A stretch of DNA of 64,000 nt from Defluviitaleaceae bacterium (GCA_009777845.1 WRLD01000001.1:56177-120176), one strand, 5' to 3'; positions 1-8,240 are shown, counted from the stretch's first letter. The notes: generated by a model from the sequence alone, not told the origin. Made by a program: numbers and translations.

Positions 1-2620
1 TGTCTACGAGTTGACCCTGTTGGGCGATAGGCTGTGACGAACGGATAGCACCAATTTCAGGGTTATTGACATTTAATGTTATTGTTTTGTAGTTTTCTAG
101 AGGAATGAATACCGCCTGAATGTGTGTAGGCTCTGTAATATCATTTGGCGAAAAAGTCTGCCTTGTCGAATAAATATTGCGTATTTGTATGCTCCCAGAC
201 AGCACTTCCCAACGCTCGAAAGCATAGCCATTTTCTGGTTTTGCTTCAATTGCAACGGAATTATTGCTAGGCGACCATTCACCTTGGGCAAAGGCATTGC
301 CGTGGCTCGGATTATTTGCGGTAACGGTTAAATTAGACGGTGGGGCAGAGCGTTGCGGCCAAAAATTAAATTTATCATTTTCTTGAATAAATCCTATTTC
401 TTGCAATCCGATTATATCATCAAATGATGTCATTCGGTTGCCCTGTACTCGTAACTCATCAAGATTAAGATTATTCGATAAATCAAGCGAAGTCAGTTGA
501 TTACCCCAAGCTATAAGTTTTTTTAGTGCTGTGAAATGTTCAAGTCCGTTTAAATCAGCAATTTCTCTGTCACCAATCCATAAATCGGTTACACTCATTA
601 CATCTTGTCTATATATAGGTTGCGGATAAGGTCTAGCGGTAATTTCCCTAACCGCTTCAAGAAAGTGTGGGTCGGTAAAGCTATCGGTAATATCGTCAGC
701 CCCAAAGTCCATTATATTAACAGCAAAGGGCATTGTTATTTTTCTGCCATTGCTGCTATTTGTAAAGATTAAATTGCCGTCATATAAGCCAAAGTCCGCC
801 CATGACGGAATCATTATAAATGCGGAAAATTTATTTTCCCCCGCAGGGCTAACATCAAGGTACACATTGTTAGGCTCTCCGTTGTAAAACACTTGCGGAA
901 TCCATGTTCCTTGACTAGAGTTATGAATAGTTATAGTCATTGGCGGGCTTTCGCTGCCTCTGCTAGTAGCCGTGCCAAAACTTAATGAAGCCATGTTTTG
1001 CGGCTCAAAAATATTTGGCCTCATAGGTACACCATGCTGTACCGTGGCGAATGCTTGTGAGGTTATAGCTTCTAGTGGTTGTACAAAACCTGCGCCAACG
1101 GTAAAAACACTCTCGTTAGGCATATCTGCAAGCGGTCGGGCATTGTTCATCATTCGGGCTTTTATTTCCCACGGCTCGGCGTTAGGGAAGGCCTGTACTA
1201 ATAAAGCGGCAATCCCTGCTGTTATTGGCCCTGCCATAGATGTACCCCCATAAAGCGCGTACCCGCCACACGCAGATGTAGAAATAGCATCATGCCCAGG
1301 TGCTATAATGTCGGGCTTTATGTGAAACGTACCCGCAACGGGTCCACGTCCCGAAGTGTCGCCTATCTCGTCTAGCCTGTTGGGCGGCATATCTTCACCT
1401 TGGTTCTCATGTTCCCATAGGTGCAATTCCCAAATAGCGGTATCGTGTCCTGCCAAGCCCGAGCCAACGGTAATAGCTAATGAGCTATTACCGCCGTCAT
1501 ATATTGTAAAAGGGTCTGGCCCAAAGTTATGTGCTGTTACCACCACTACCGTATCTAGTGCTATTGCTGTAATTGCGTAAGAAAATGCTGAATAGGGGTG
1601 ATTTATACCCTCACGACCCCAAGTATAAATAACGTCCATACCCAAGTCATGCGCCAAGTGAAGTGCGTCCATAACCTCTATCCCGCCTGTAGGGTCTTTC
1701 CTAAAAAACGACCATAACTCCACTTCGGGAGCCATAGCGATAACCGAGCCTGCGGTAAGCGTACCGTGGTGATTGGGAGGCACATTGCTATCGTCATAAT
1801 ATTGCCAACCTGGTACACGCCCTGTCCCATCTAATTGTCGTACAAATTCGGGGTGGTTGTGATTTATATTGCCGTCAATGATAGCCACACGTACGCCATT
1901 CCCTGTATAGCCAAGGTCATTATGAATATAGTCTAAGCTAAATAAATTCCTTGCGGAACGCATTAAGTTTGGATTGTGGAAAAACGGCGAGGTGGAAAAT
2001 CCAGAAATATTAGGCGTTGTGGGTATATCGCTCATATCGGGCAATGGGTGTAATACATACGGCGTAACTGCAAACACGCCCGAAAACGAGGATATTTCAC
2101 TCACCATGTCGGCAGGAACACGCATATATACACCATTGAAAAGTTTATGATATTCGCCGAAAATTTCCACCTCGGGTGTGCTAAAAGCTGAAATTTCCGA
2201 AGTGTCGGGGGTCGTTACAAGCTGTTGTAAATTTTGATAAAAGGTTGTATGTGCTACAAGTGCTTGTTCCTCTAGTGTTTCATTGGTGGAATTTAATGAC
2301 ATGCCATGTATCATGTCACTTTGTAACAAATTCCGCTCTTGCAAATGTTGTAACACAACGCTTGGCGGTGTAGAAAACTGTACAACAATTTCTACAATCT
2401 CGCTAGAATTATCAAGTGCAAACTCGCCCTCAAAGCCCTGCATACCTACAGGCTCGGCAAGTGTGCTTGTTAAAAAGTTGATTGCTTCTGATTCGTACTC
2501 TAATTTCTCAAAATTGATTTCTTCTTGTGCCGCCATTCTTAGCGAAGTTACATTCAAAGATGTAAAAACCATAACAAAAACTAGCAAATGTGCAAAAAGT
2601 CTAAATATTGTATTTTTCAT
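1..2620 (-). CDS. Secreted subtilisin-like serine protease (S8), C-terminus off the left edge
   Basis: Reading the minus strand from an ATG at 2620 (preceded by a GGAGG ribosome site) gives 873 codons without a stop before base 1, so the 3' end is missing. The N-terminus is a signal peptide (MKNTIFRLFAHLL...). The S8 triad is complete: Asp in VAIIDGNINH near residue 246, His in NHHGTLTAG near 283, Ser in GGTSMAGP near 460. A PA-like insert and beta-sandwich follow, then leucine-rich-repeat-like segments around residues 670-730 (NGLEHFTALKKLIAWGNQ), then a segment resembling the bacterial repeat (InlB B-type) domain at the edge. The family cleaves extracellular proteins or peptides. Its signal peptide is almost identical to that of the next gene upstream. 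It may be cargo of the neighbouring mobile element; that is inference. Confidence 0.9.
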   Translation of the reverse strand, partial: MKNTIFRLFAHLLVFVMVFTSLNVTSLRMAAQEEINFEKLEYESEAINFLTSTLAEPVGMQGFEGEFALDNSSEIVEIVVQFSTPPSVVLQHLQERNLLQSDMIHGMSLNSTNETLEEQALVAHTTFYQNLQQLVTTPDTSEISAFSTPEVEIFGEYHKLFNGVYMRVPADMVSEISSFSGVFAVTPYVLHPLPDMSDIPTTPNISGFSTSPFFHNPNLMRSARNLFSLDYIHNDLGYTGNGVRVAIIDGNINHNHPEFVRQLDGTGRVPGWQYYDDSNVPPNHHGTLTAGSVIAMAPEVELWSFFRKDPTGGIEVMDALHLAHDLGMDVIYTWGREGINHPYSAFSYAITAIALDTVVVVTAHNFGPDPFTIYDGGNSSLAITVGSGLAGHDTAIWELHLWEHENQGEDMPPNRLDEIGDTSGRGPVAGTFHIKPDIIAPGHDAISTSACGGYALYGGTSMAGPITAGIAALLVQAFPNAEPWEIKARMMNNARPLADMPNESVFTVGAGFVQPLEAITSQAFATVQHGVPMRPNIFEPQNMASLSFGTATSRGSESPPMTITIHNSSQGTWIPQVFYNGEPNNVYLDVSPAGENKFSAFIMIPSWADFGLYDGNLIFTNSSNGRKITMPFAVNIMDFGADDITDSFTDPHFLEAVREITARPYPQPIYRQDVMSVTDLWIGDREIADLNGLEHFTALKKLIAWGNQLTSLDLSNNLNLDELRVQGNRMTSFDDIIGLQEIGFIQENDKFNFWPQRSAPPSNLTVTANNPSHGNAFAQGEWSPSNNSVAIEAKPENGYAFERWEVLSGSIQIRNIYSTRQTFSPNDITEPTHIQAVFIPLENYKTITLNVNNPEIGAIRSSQPIAQQGQLVD

Positions 2621-2698
2621 AATCAAAAACCTCCATAGATTGAATTGTTTTTATAGTTTTTAAATTTGCCGTATTTTTGTTTATATTTTAAGTTTAGG

Positions 2699-3643
2699 TT
2701 AGTAGCAAGGAATGGGCGGTGGTGGCGGTACGTGAAAAATATGTGGCATTCTAGCCTCCCATTCAACACGCTCTATACCTTTTGTAAAAATCGTAAATTT
2801 AAGAGGCATAAATTCCTTAGGCACTTCAATCATAAAGTCCCACCGTGTAGAATCGGGAGGGGGTTGAAGATGTGTCCAAGGCTCAGACCGAAATATGCGA
2901 TTTATACAAATCATGCCGTCACAGCGTACAGATTCTACTACCATACTATCTACACTTCCAGATACATCATAACTCACAATTATCAAATAATTCTGGGAGA
3001 AGAATCTTTCCTTGTACCAATACTGCCACTGCCACCAAGGACTAGCTTCAAGTTCTTCGCTTGATGTAATTACTAAAGGGAAATCTAGTGTTGTTGGTAG
3101 GTCTACTGCCGTTTCTGCCCTTCTGATATTAAACGGAAGTAAACAGCCCTCACCGCAAAGGGCTGACTGCTCAACCGCTATACCCACCCTTACAGTGCGG
3201 GTATTTTCATCCCACTCCAAGTTATACCCCACGCTCTCCATCACTGCTCGTATAGGCAGCATGGTACGCCCGCCTATTATCTGTGCGGGTACGTCTAGGG
3301 CGTGGCGTTCGCCATTTGTGGTAAACGTATCGCTACCTAGCGTTATTAAAATGGTATCTTCGCTACGAGTTAGCGTTACTTGCTGTGTACCGCTATCCCA
3401 TTCCACCACAAAGCCTAGCACCTCAAACACCCCACGCACAGGCACTAAAGTACGCCCATTTACAGATAGAGGGGCTTGGTCGGGAAAGTTTACCCTTATG
3501 CCGTTTGCTATTACGCTTATTGCTTCGCTTGCAAAAGGCGTTTCTTCCTGTGCCGCAACCTTTAGCGGCGTTACATTCAAAGATGTAATAACCATAACAA
3601 AAACTAGCAAATGTGCAAAAAGTCTAAATATTGTATTTTTCAT
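2699..3643 (-). CDS. Secreted protein with copper-amine-oxidase-N stalk domain (copy A)
   Basis: 314 aa with a signal peptide (residues 1-31, ending near VAAQEE), then a copper amine oxidase N-terminal-like domain (PF07833 type, roughly residues 40-155) showing NGRTLVPVRGVFEVLGFVV and GGRTMLPIRAVMESVGYNLEW, the two half-repeats typical of this stalk domain. The rest (about 160-314) is an unassigned domain with a RCDGMICINR segment and a Pro-rich tail (PPPPPIP). The domain is not catalytic; in Clostridia and Bacilli it is found on many surface and secreted proteins. Start chosen at ATG 3643 after a GGGAGGA site. The following gene encodes a paralogue with nearly identical DNA over the stalk domain, which points to recent duplication. 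Exact function unknown. Confidence 0.88.
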   Translation of the reverse strand: MKNTIFRLFAHLLVFVMVITSLNVTPLKVAAQEETPFASEAISVIANGIRVNFPDQAPLSVNGRTLVPVRGVFEVLGFVVEWDSGTQQVTLTRSEDTILITLGSDTFTTNGERHALDVPAQIIGGRTMLPIRAVMESVGYNLEWDENTRTVRVGIAVEQSALCGEGCLLPFNIRRAETAVDLPTTLDFPLVITSSEELEASPWWQWQYWYKERFFSQNYLIIVSYDVSGSVDSMVVESVRCDGMICINRIFRSEPWTHLQPPPDSTRWDFMIEVPKEFMPLKFTIFTKGIERVEWEARMPHIFHVPPPPPIPCY

Positions 3644-3666
3644 AAATATATCCTCCCATTATTAAA

Positions 3667-4905
3667 CTAATTTTGTGTATCTGCGGAAACATTTTGTACT
3701 ACATCAGTAATAACAAATGGCAATACTGAAACCGTACCCGCTTCTTCAAGTGATTTAATGGCATCAATCATTCCAAAAGAAACAGTAACACGAACAATAT
3801 TAGATGCCGCATAACTTTCTTGTACAATTTTAGGCTCTATCATGCCTAAAGGTACTGTCAATGCAGCCAACTGTTCTCGAAATCTTAACGCTGCCGCCAA
3901 GACTGTATCTTCAAACGATTCCCCGAGTATTTCAATATCGAAAGGGATACCGCTTTCTTGCATATTCCTCAGTTGGGTGACAGACGGCGTTTTTAGTTCT
4001 ATCTGAAGTGTCACAGTTTCACGAGGTCTAGTATCTCTAGGTGGCGGTGGTCGGTTTTCCCAATCTTCTCGCGACATTTGTCTTACGCGCATTCTAAATT
4101 CAGAAGGGATAAATCTATTATCAACTGTAATGTATAAAACCCAATTCCCAACATCGGGAGTACGATACTCAATGGGAACTACGGTTCGTGTTATTGAAAT
4201 GTCCCCGTTACATCTCACATCTTCAAATTCAATACGGTTAGAGCCACTTGGCTCACGGAAAGCCGCGATTATTAAAAACTTGTCAGCAAAAAATTCTTCT
4301 GTGTATCGGTTATACGTGCCACTTCCAAAAAAGTTGTCTATATCGCTTCGTGAGGTGAACACAACAAATTCTTCATGCCCTATCATATCGTAACGAGAGC
4401 TTCGAGTTTCACTAGATTCAAGAACGCAACCCGAACAACAATAATTCGACTGCACACCCGATGTCCCGACAACCACCGTGCGAGTGTCCTCCTCCCACTC
4501 CAAGTTATACCCCACACTTTCCAACACCGCGCGTATAGGCAGCATAGTACGCCCGCCTATTATCTGTGCGGGTACGTCTAGCGTGTGGCTTTCGCCATTT
4601 GTGGTAAACGTATCGCTACCTAGCGTTATTAAAATGGTATCTTCGCTACGAGTTAGCGTTACTCGCTGTGTGCCGCTGTCCCATTCCACCACAAAGCCTA
4701 GCACCTCAAACACCCCACGCACAGGCACTAAAGTACGCCCGCTCACAGCTAAGGGGGCTTGGTCGGGGAAGTTTACCCTTTCGCCGTTTGCGATTACGCT
4801 TATTGCCTCGCTTGCAAAAACCACCTTGTCATGTACAGTGAAAACTGCCACCCCGATAATCAACAGGACAGCTAACTTAAAATAATTTTTTGCTTTGTTG
4901 TACAT
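3667..4905 (-). CDS. Secreted protein with copper-amine-oxidase-N stalk domain (copy B)
   Basis: 412 aa: an N-terminal hydrophobic signal segment (residues 10-30), a copper-amine-oxidase-N stalk domain (about 32-150) almost identical to copy A, then the same second domain as copy A (conserved FLIIAAF...VRCNGDISITR) and an extra C-terminal region of about 130 residues without a recognised family. A CCSGC cysteine cluster sits just after the stalk domain, parallel to CGEGC in copy A. The signal peptide differs from that of copy A and the S8 protease, so signal peptides and mature domains have been combined differently. Transcribed in the same direction, 24 bp upstream of copy A; probably an operon with the protease. 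Molecular role unknown. Confidence 0.87.
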   Translation of the reverse strand: MYNKAKNYFKLAVLLIIGVAVFTVHDKVVFASEAISVIANGERVNFPDQAPLAVSGRTLVPVRGVFEVLGFVVEWDSGTQRVTLTRSEDTILITLGSDTFTTNGESHTLDVPAQIIGGRTMLPIRAVLESVGYNLEWEEDTRTVVVGTSGVQSNYCCSGCVLESSETRSSRYDMIGHEEFVVFTSRSDIDNFFGSGTYNRYTEEFFADKFLIIAAFREPSGSNRIEFEDVRCNGDISITRTVVPIEYRTPDVGNWVLYITVDNRFIPSEFRMRVRQMSREDWENRPPPPRDTRPRETVTLQIELKTPSVTQLRNMQESGIPFDIEILGESFEDTVLAAALRFREQLAALTVPLGMIEPKIVQESYAASNIVRVTVSFGMIDAIKSLEEAGTVSVLPFVITDVVQNVSADTQN

Positions 4906-5194
4906 ACCCTCACACCTCTCATTATTTAACGCACCGCATATGGATTTTAGCGGGCATTGTGCTAATGTTTTCCAATAAAAAGATTATAACATAGGCAATT
5001 AGCTATATAAAGAAATTTGTTAAAAAAACTGACTATATGCACCTCCTGCGCCATATCATTTTGTAATATTCCTCCATGATTATTTGCTTCCCCAAAAAAT
5101 GAAAGTGGACTAATACAAGCCCCATTGTAATCCATATCTTTCCTAAAATCAACCAAAAGGACTGTTTTCGGTTCTTACGGAAAGGTAAATTACT
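4906..5194. other. Non-coding stretch between secreted-protein operon and XRE gene
   Basis: About 290 bases, AT-rich, lying upstream of both divergent genes and therefore expected to hold their promoters. On the minus strand two strong GGAGG ribosome-site-like sequences occur near 5041-5077 but lead only to very short frames. No known RNA or repeat recognised. Confidence 0.4.
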
Positions 5195-5443
5195 TTGGCA
5201 GAGCAAAAAATAAAACATGACGGCAAAATCCAAATAGGGGCAAATATCCGTTCTGTGCGAAAATCCCAACGTATCGGGCAGACTGAACTTGTCGGCCGTT
5301 TAGACCTATTGGGCATAAGCATGACGAGAGAAACCCTCGTAAAGATAGAACGAGGTATTCAGCACATTAAAGCATCACAATTAAAGGGAATTAGAGATGT
5401 TTTGCAAACCACCTATGACGAATTATTAAGCGAAAATCATTAG
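5195..5443 (+). CDS. XRE-family helix-turn-helix regulator
   Basis: 82 aa starting at TTG 5195, 9 bases after an AAAGG site. The region IGANIRSVRKSQRIGQTELV...MTRETLVKIERG is a lambda-Cro/XRE helix-turn-helix (about residues 16-75) that binds operator DNA. Such single-domain regulators usually control mobile elements or, as here, a neighbouring locus. It lies divergent to the stalk-protein genes and convergent with the agr genes, so either could be its target. No sensor domain is visible. The domain call is firm; the regulated target is inference. Confidence 0.85.
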   Translation: MAEQKIKHDGKIQIGANIRSVRKSQRIGQTELVGRLDLLGISMTRETLVKIERGIQHIKASQLKGIRDVLQTTYDELLSENH

Positions 5444-5460
5444 GCTATTGGGCGATACAT

Positions 5461-5558
5461 CAAACGCACCTTGAAATCGTGAATGCGTTCGGGGAGAGGG
5501 TGCCTGAGAATGGACAGGCATGTGTTCCCTAAGCAGTCACGGCTTCAAGGTGCGTTTG
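5461..5558. ncRNA. Nested four-stem inverted repeat, candidate structured RNA
   Basis: Four helices nest inside one another: a perfect 15-bp outer stem (CAAACGCACCTTGAA at 5461-5475 with 5544-5558), CGTGA 5478-5482 with TCACG 5537-5541, GGGGA near 5491-5495 with TTCCC 5525-5529, and TGCCTG 5501-5506 with CAGGCA 5515-5520 around an 8-base loop. It lies between the convergent ends of the XRE gene and the AgrD-like gene. There is no uridine run on either side, so a plain intrinsic terminator is unlikely. I do not recognise a known RNA family. Strand cannot be decided from sequence alone. Confidence 0.5.
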
Positions 5559-5582
5559 TTTGTAGCGTAATTACTCGCGCGC

Positions 5583-5714
5583 TTAGTCGGAATCGTCTTG
5601 CTTATTCATTAAGCAAGCAGGCTTTTTTGGCTCAAACGCCCAAATATTGCCGAACGATAAGCTGCTTATATCCACGGCTAGGCTACATACAGCCGAACAT
5701 AAGAGTGTAAACAT
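5583..5714 (-). CDS. agrD: AgrD-like autoinducer precursor peptide
   Basis: A 43-codon frame beginning at ATG 5714, two bases after the agrB stop, with a GGAGGG site that overlaps the end of agrB. It has the AgrD layout: a hydrophobic N-terminal helix (MFTLLCSAVCSLAVDISSL), a central segment (SFGNIWA) and an acidic/proline tail (FEPKKPACL...) matching the P-x-x-P-x-x-L tail of cyclic lactone autoinducer precursors. AgrB and a peptidase normally cut this into a ring-shaped signal. The residue expected to close the ring is normally Cys; here the central segment has none, so Ser20 (lactone ring) is the candidate. Cysteines occur only at 6, 10 and 34. Position and layout are strong; the ring chemistry is inference. 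Confidence 0.72.
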   Translation of the reverse strand: MFTLLCSAVCSLAVDISSLSFGNIWAFEPKKPACLMNKQDDSD

Positions 5715-5716
5715 CG

Positions 5717-6349
5717 CTACTCCCTCCTTTCCCCAAAGATTTTATATGTTAATGGTAAAACATAAACGGTATGGGTTGTTGTTGCAATTAGTATGATATT
5801 TCTGTAAATGCTTGCTTCTGAATTTACCCCTAAATTTACCCCTAAATTTGCCCCTGCACGTTCTCCTACGAAAAGCATTATTACAAACAAGACCGCCATT
5901 ACCACAAGCGTCTTTATTTTCAACGGAAGCCTGTCACTTTCCTTAATCGGCGAATTTTCCGTAGGTGACGGAGCATATACGCAGTTAATCACAAAGCACA
6001 AAATATAAATTATAATTGTCGGCAAAAGCCCTATTTTAAGGTAAATCGCTAAAAATATGCCGATAATATAATTAGCGAATCCGACCGCCGTGCATACTGC
6101 GTTGCTCTTAAAATGCAACCCCTTACCAAACCTACGCAAGCCGCCGAATACCGCCATAAACGCCAAAGCATACGACAGTATTCCAAGAAAGAACGAAACA
6201 ACAATAAGTAGCAGCGTTTTTACAACAAAATAGTAAAGAACCGCTACGCCGTATCTTAATATTTCATAATCGTCAGTGCCTTTTTTGTAGGCTTTTTCGC
6301 TTCGGCTTGCCATGAAATCGGTGATTGCCGATATTGCCTGCTCGTTCAT
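5717..6349 (-). CDS. agrB: AgrB-type peptide-processing membrane endopeptidase
   Basis: 210 aa with about six hydrophobic segments. AgrB is a membrane cysteine protease that cleaves AgrD and forms the thiolactone/lactone ring. The motif GGLRRFGKGLHFKSNAVCTA carries the catalytic pair His79 and Cys86, at almost the same positions as His77/Cys84 of Staphylococcus aureus AgrB. A short repeat (GANLGVNLGVN) lies near the C-terminus. The start overlaps the end of the histidine-kinase gene by 4 bp, and the AgrD-like gene begins 2 bp downstream, so the three are translationally coupled. Confidence 0.92.
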   Translation of the reverse strand: MNEQAISAITDFMASRSEKAYKKGTDDYEILRYGVAVLYYFVVKTLLLIVVSFFLGILSYALAFMAVFGGLRRFGKGLHFKSNAVCTAVGFANYIIGIFLAIYLKIGLLPTIIIYILCFVINCVYAPSPTENSPIKESDRLPLKIKTLVVMAVLFVIMLFVGERAGANLGVNLGVNSEASIYRNIILIATTTHTVYVLPLTYKIFGERRE

Positions 6350-7632
6350 TTCTTTTCACGCAAAATCAAGAATTGAACAACTTTACCAAGTTCGATATAC
6401 GTCATGCACTCTGCGTTTTCATAAGAGCGGATAATGTTCCTTGCGGTATGAAGCTCGCTTCCGCTATGTTCCTTTTTTGCCCTATACCCCAAATCACGCA
6501 CGGCGTTAGTGTCTACGTCCTCGCAAATAGAATTTATGACTTTAACCGTCAAGGCTTCGTCTTTAGCATTGCGGGCTAATAAAATACGGATATAGCCGTC
6601 TTTGTTTTCAATTGCACAAAAAGCATTATTCAGCCACTCATTAAGGATTATGAATAAATCCATTTCTTGCATAAAGCCATTGTCTATACAGCCCTCTATT
6701 TCAATAAAAATCTCGATTTTGTATACATATTTTGCCTTAACCGCCGCATCGAAAAGTAAATTTTTTATTAACGGCAGCTCGATTAAATCCAAATTTTGCG
6801 GCGTGAAATCGTTTTTTGTATGTTGCTCATGCACGGTCGATATATAGCTTTCAAAATGTCCCTTTAAGCCATGCCAATCTTGTGAGGAAATGAATCCGTT
6901 AAACATCTCGTACAGCTTGCTGTAATAATGCTTTAGGCCGATTATGTTGTTGTATTTTTCCTCAATTATCATGCCGTTAATTTCTGCGAATTTTTGACGT
7001 TGTTCTTCATATATAATTTTCGTTTCGGCAGTCATAAGCTGATACGCCAAGTACGCCGTGAAGAAAAACGAGATTGAAAATAGAGAATAAAATATTGAGT
7101 AAACATAGTTGCTGTTGTTTGCGGCTAACACTAAGGGCAAGACAATGGACGTTAGGATAAGCAATATTGATTCCATAAAAACGCATTTAGCAACAATACC
7201 TAAGTGCATATAAAACCTTTGGAATACTTTAAGAACGCCCTTCTTTGTTAAAGCGATATAAACAATCATTCCAAAAGCAATAGAAAGCCAAGACATGAAA
7301 AGGTTAAATTCTGGGGCAGTCATAACGTCGGGCAAAAAAGCAAAAAACAAACTGCCTACCGCGGTAATAAAAAATGTAAAAACCATCATTGCGGATAAGG
7401 CTTTAAACAACGTAACCAAGTAATTTTCGCCTTCGTCTTTAAAAACAAGAGTAGAAATCAACACCATAGGTAAATTTATAAAGCCCTCAAGATTAAGGTG
7501 TAAAAAACTTAGGTAGACTATAAGGCAGACAGCAAAGAGCCTTAAACATCTTGTCAGTTTCCTGTTTTCGGATAGCCCTACGAGAATGAGGGAGTAGGTA
7601 TAGCTGACACAAATAGGAGTTATTAAGTTCAT
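6346..7632 (-). CDS. agrC: AgrC-type sensor histidine kinase (GHKL ATPase)
   Basis: 428 aa. About six or seven transmembrane segments in residues 1-200 form the peptide-sensing part, followed by the phosphoacceptor region (GLKHYYSKLYE, His235) and a GHKL ATPase domain with N-box NEWLNNAFCAIEN (331-343) and G-box HSGSELHTARNI (389-400). It should detect the AgrD-derived signal and phosphorylate a LytTR-type response regulator. No full regulator gene lies beside it; only a 27-codon stub precedes it, with its stop codon overlapping this start (ATGA). First gene of the agrC-agrB-agrD order on the minus strand. Confidence 0.9.
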   Translation of the reverse strand: MNLITPICVSYTYSLILVGLSENRKLTRCLRLFAVCLIVYLSFLHLNLEGFINLPMVLISTLVFKDEGENYLVTLFKALSAMMVFTFFITAVGSLFFAFLPDVMTAPEFNLFMSWLSIAFGMIVYIALTKKGVLKVFQRFYMHLGIVAKCVFMESILLILTSIVLPLVLAANNSNYVYSIFYSLFSISFFFTAYLAYQLMTAETKIIYEEQRQKFAEINGMIIEEKYNNIIGLKHYYSKLYEMFNGFISSQDWHGLKGHFESYISTVHEQHTKNDFTPQNLDLIELPLIKNLLFDAAVKAKYVYKIEIFIEIEGCIDNGFMQEMDLFIILNEWLNNAFCAIENKDGYIRILLARNAKDEALTVKVINSICEDVDTNAVRDLGYRAKKEHSGSELHTARNIIRSYENAECMTYIELGKVVQFLILREKK

Positions 7633-7712
7633 TCGCTTGCTCCCGCTGATTTAATGAGTTCATTATAACCACGTTCTGTTTTTAGATTATCTTCAAAAAT
7701 GACAATATCCAT
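7629..7712 (-). pseudogene. 27-codon stub resembling the start of a response regulator
   Basis: ATG at 7712 after an AGAGGT site opens a 27-codon frame (MDIVIFEDNLKTERGYNELI...) whose TGA overlaps the agrC start codon. The opening residues match the first beta-strand and acidic pocket of LytTR-type response regulators (xIxIxEDN), then the frame ends. It is either the remnant of an agrA-like gene lost by internal deletion or a leader peptide that couples translation into agrC. The resemblance is short, so the call is tentative. Confidence 0.4.
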
Positions 7713-7744
7713 TTTTATACCTCTTTTCGGAGTTAGATTTTTCA

Positions 7745-7795
7745 AACGGTTATTAAGTGCAAATGTTTAACTTAACCGTTTACATACATATGTAT
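7745..7795. promoter_or_regulatory. Inverted repeats in the divergent agr / RHH promoter region
   Basis: Two palindromic signals lie between the divergent starts at 7712 and 7884: AACGGTTA (7745-7752) with TAACCGTT (7773-7780), and ATACATATGTAT (7784-7795). They are plausible operators for the ribbon-helix-helix protein, the XRE protein or a response regulator. Which protein binds is unknown. Confidence 0.35.
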
Positions 7796-7829
7796 TTGCC
7801 TTGTATTATTCCTGTATTATATCAGTTTG

Positions 7830-7858
7830 TTTCAATGTATGCAAGAGTGAAGTATACT
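7830..7858 (+). promoter_or_regulatory. Likely sigma-A promoter of the ribbon-helix-helix gene
   Basis: A near-consensus -10 box TATACT (7853-7858) is preceded at 17 bp by a weak -35 TTTCAA (7830-7835). The ribosome site GGAGG at 7871 and TTG start at 7884 follow at normal distances. Confidence 0.4.
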
Positions 7859-7883
7859 AAAAATACAATCGGAGGAAAATAAG

Positions 7884-8084
7884 TTGAGCGATAAATTTGT
7901 AATATCTCAACTCCGCGGCGAGGACGGCACAACCGTTGTGACTGCGAGAATGCCTGATAGACTTGTACAAAGGCTAGAGGACGTTGTTATTAAGACGGGA
8001 AGAAGCCGCACACAAGTAATCATAATGGCACTTGATTATGCCCTCGATAGACTTGAAATTGAGGACAAGCAAGAGGAAAAATAG
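7884..8084 (+). CDS. Ribbon-helix-helix DNA-binding protein
   Basis: 66 aa from TTG 7884, 8 bases after GGAGG. VTARMPDRLVQRLEDVVIKTGRSRTQVIIMALDYALDRLE is a MetJ/Arc/CopG ribbon-helix-helix: a short strand with alternating residues, then two helices with the conserved G-x-S-R turn. Such small proteins bind paired operators and often act as relaxosome accessory or repressor proteins in conjugative elements. It faces away from the agr genes and is followed by a cluster of hairpins (8123-8202) that could be its binding region or the transfer origin. Domain call firm; role inferred. Confidence 0.82.
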   Translation: MSDKFVISQLRGEDGTTVVTARMPDRLVQRLEDVVIKTGRSRTQVIIMALDYALDRLEIEDKQEEK

Positions 8085-8122
8085 GGTGTTTCACAACCTT
8101 AGCAACCTTAGCAAGCAATGTC

Positions 8123-8202
8123 TGTGCTGTAGCACACACGCTTGTTGGGGAAAATTCCCCAAGCCCCTAAATCGGAAAACGCGCGTTGGCGGTTTCCGAT
8201 TT
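8123..8202. other. Hairpin cluster, candidate origin of transfer
   Basis: Three perfect inverted repeats in 80 bases: TGTGCT/AGCACA (8123-8136), TTGGGGAA/TTCCCCAA (8145-8162) and AAATCGGAAA/TTTCCGATTT (8169-8202) with a GC-rich 14-base loop. They lie between a ribbon-helix-helix gene and the relaxase gene, a usual place for oriT. No nic sequence was recognised, and the last hairpin could instead end transcription of the ribbon-helix-helix gene. Confidence 0.3.
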
Positions 8203-8240
8203 TTAAGTCGCTTCGCGCCTGCCTATAGCTTCTGCGAAGT

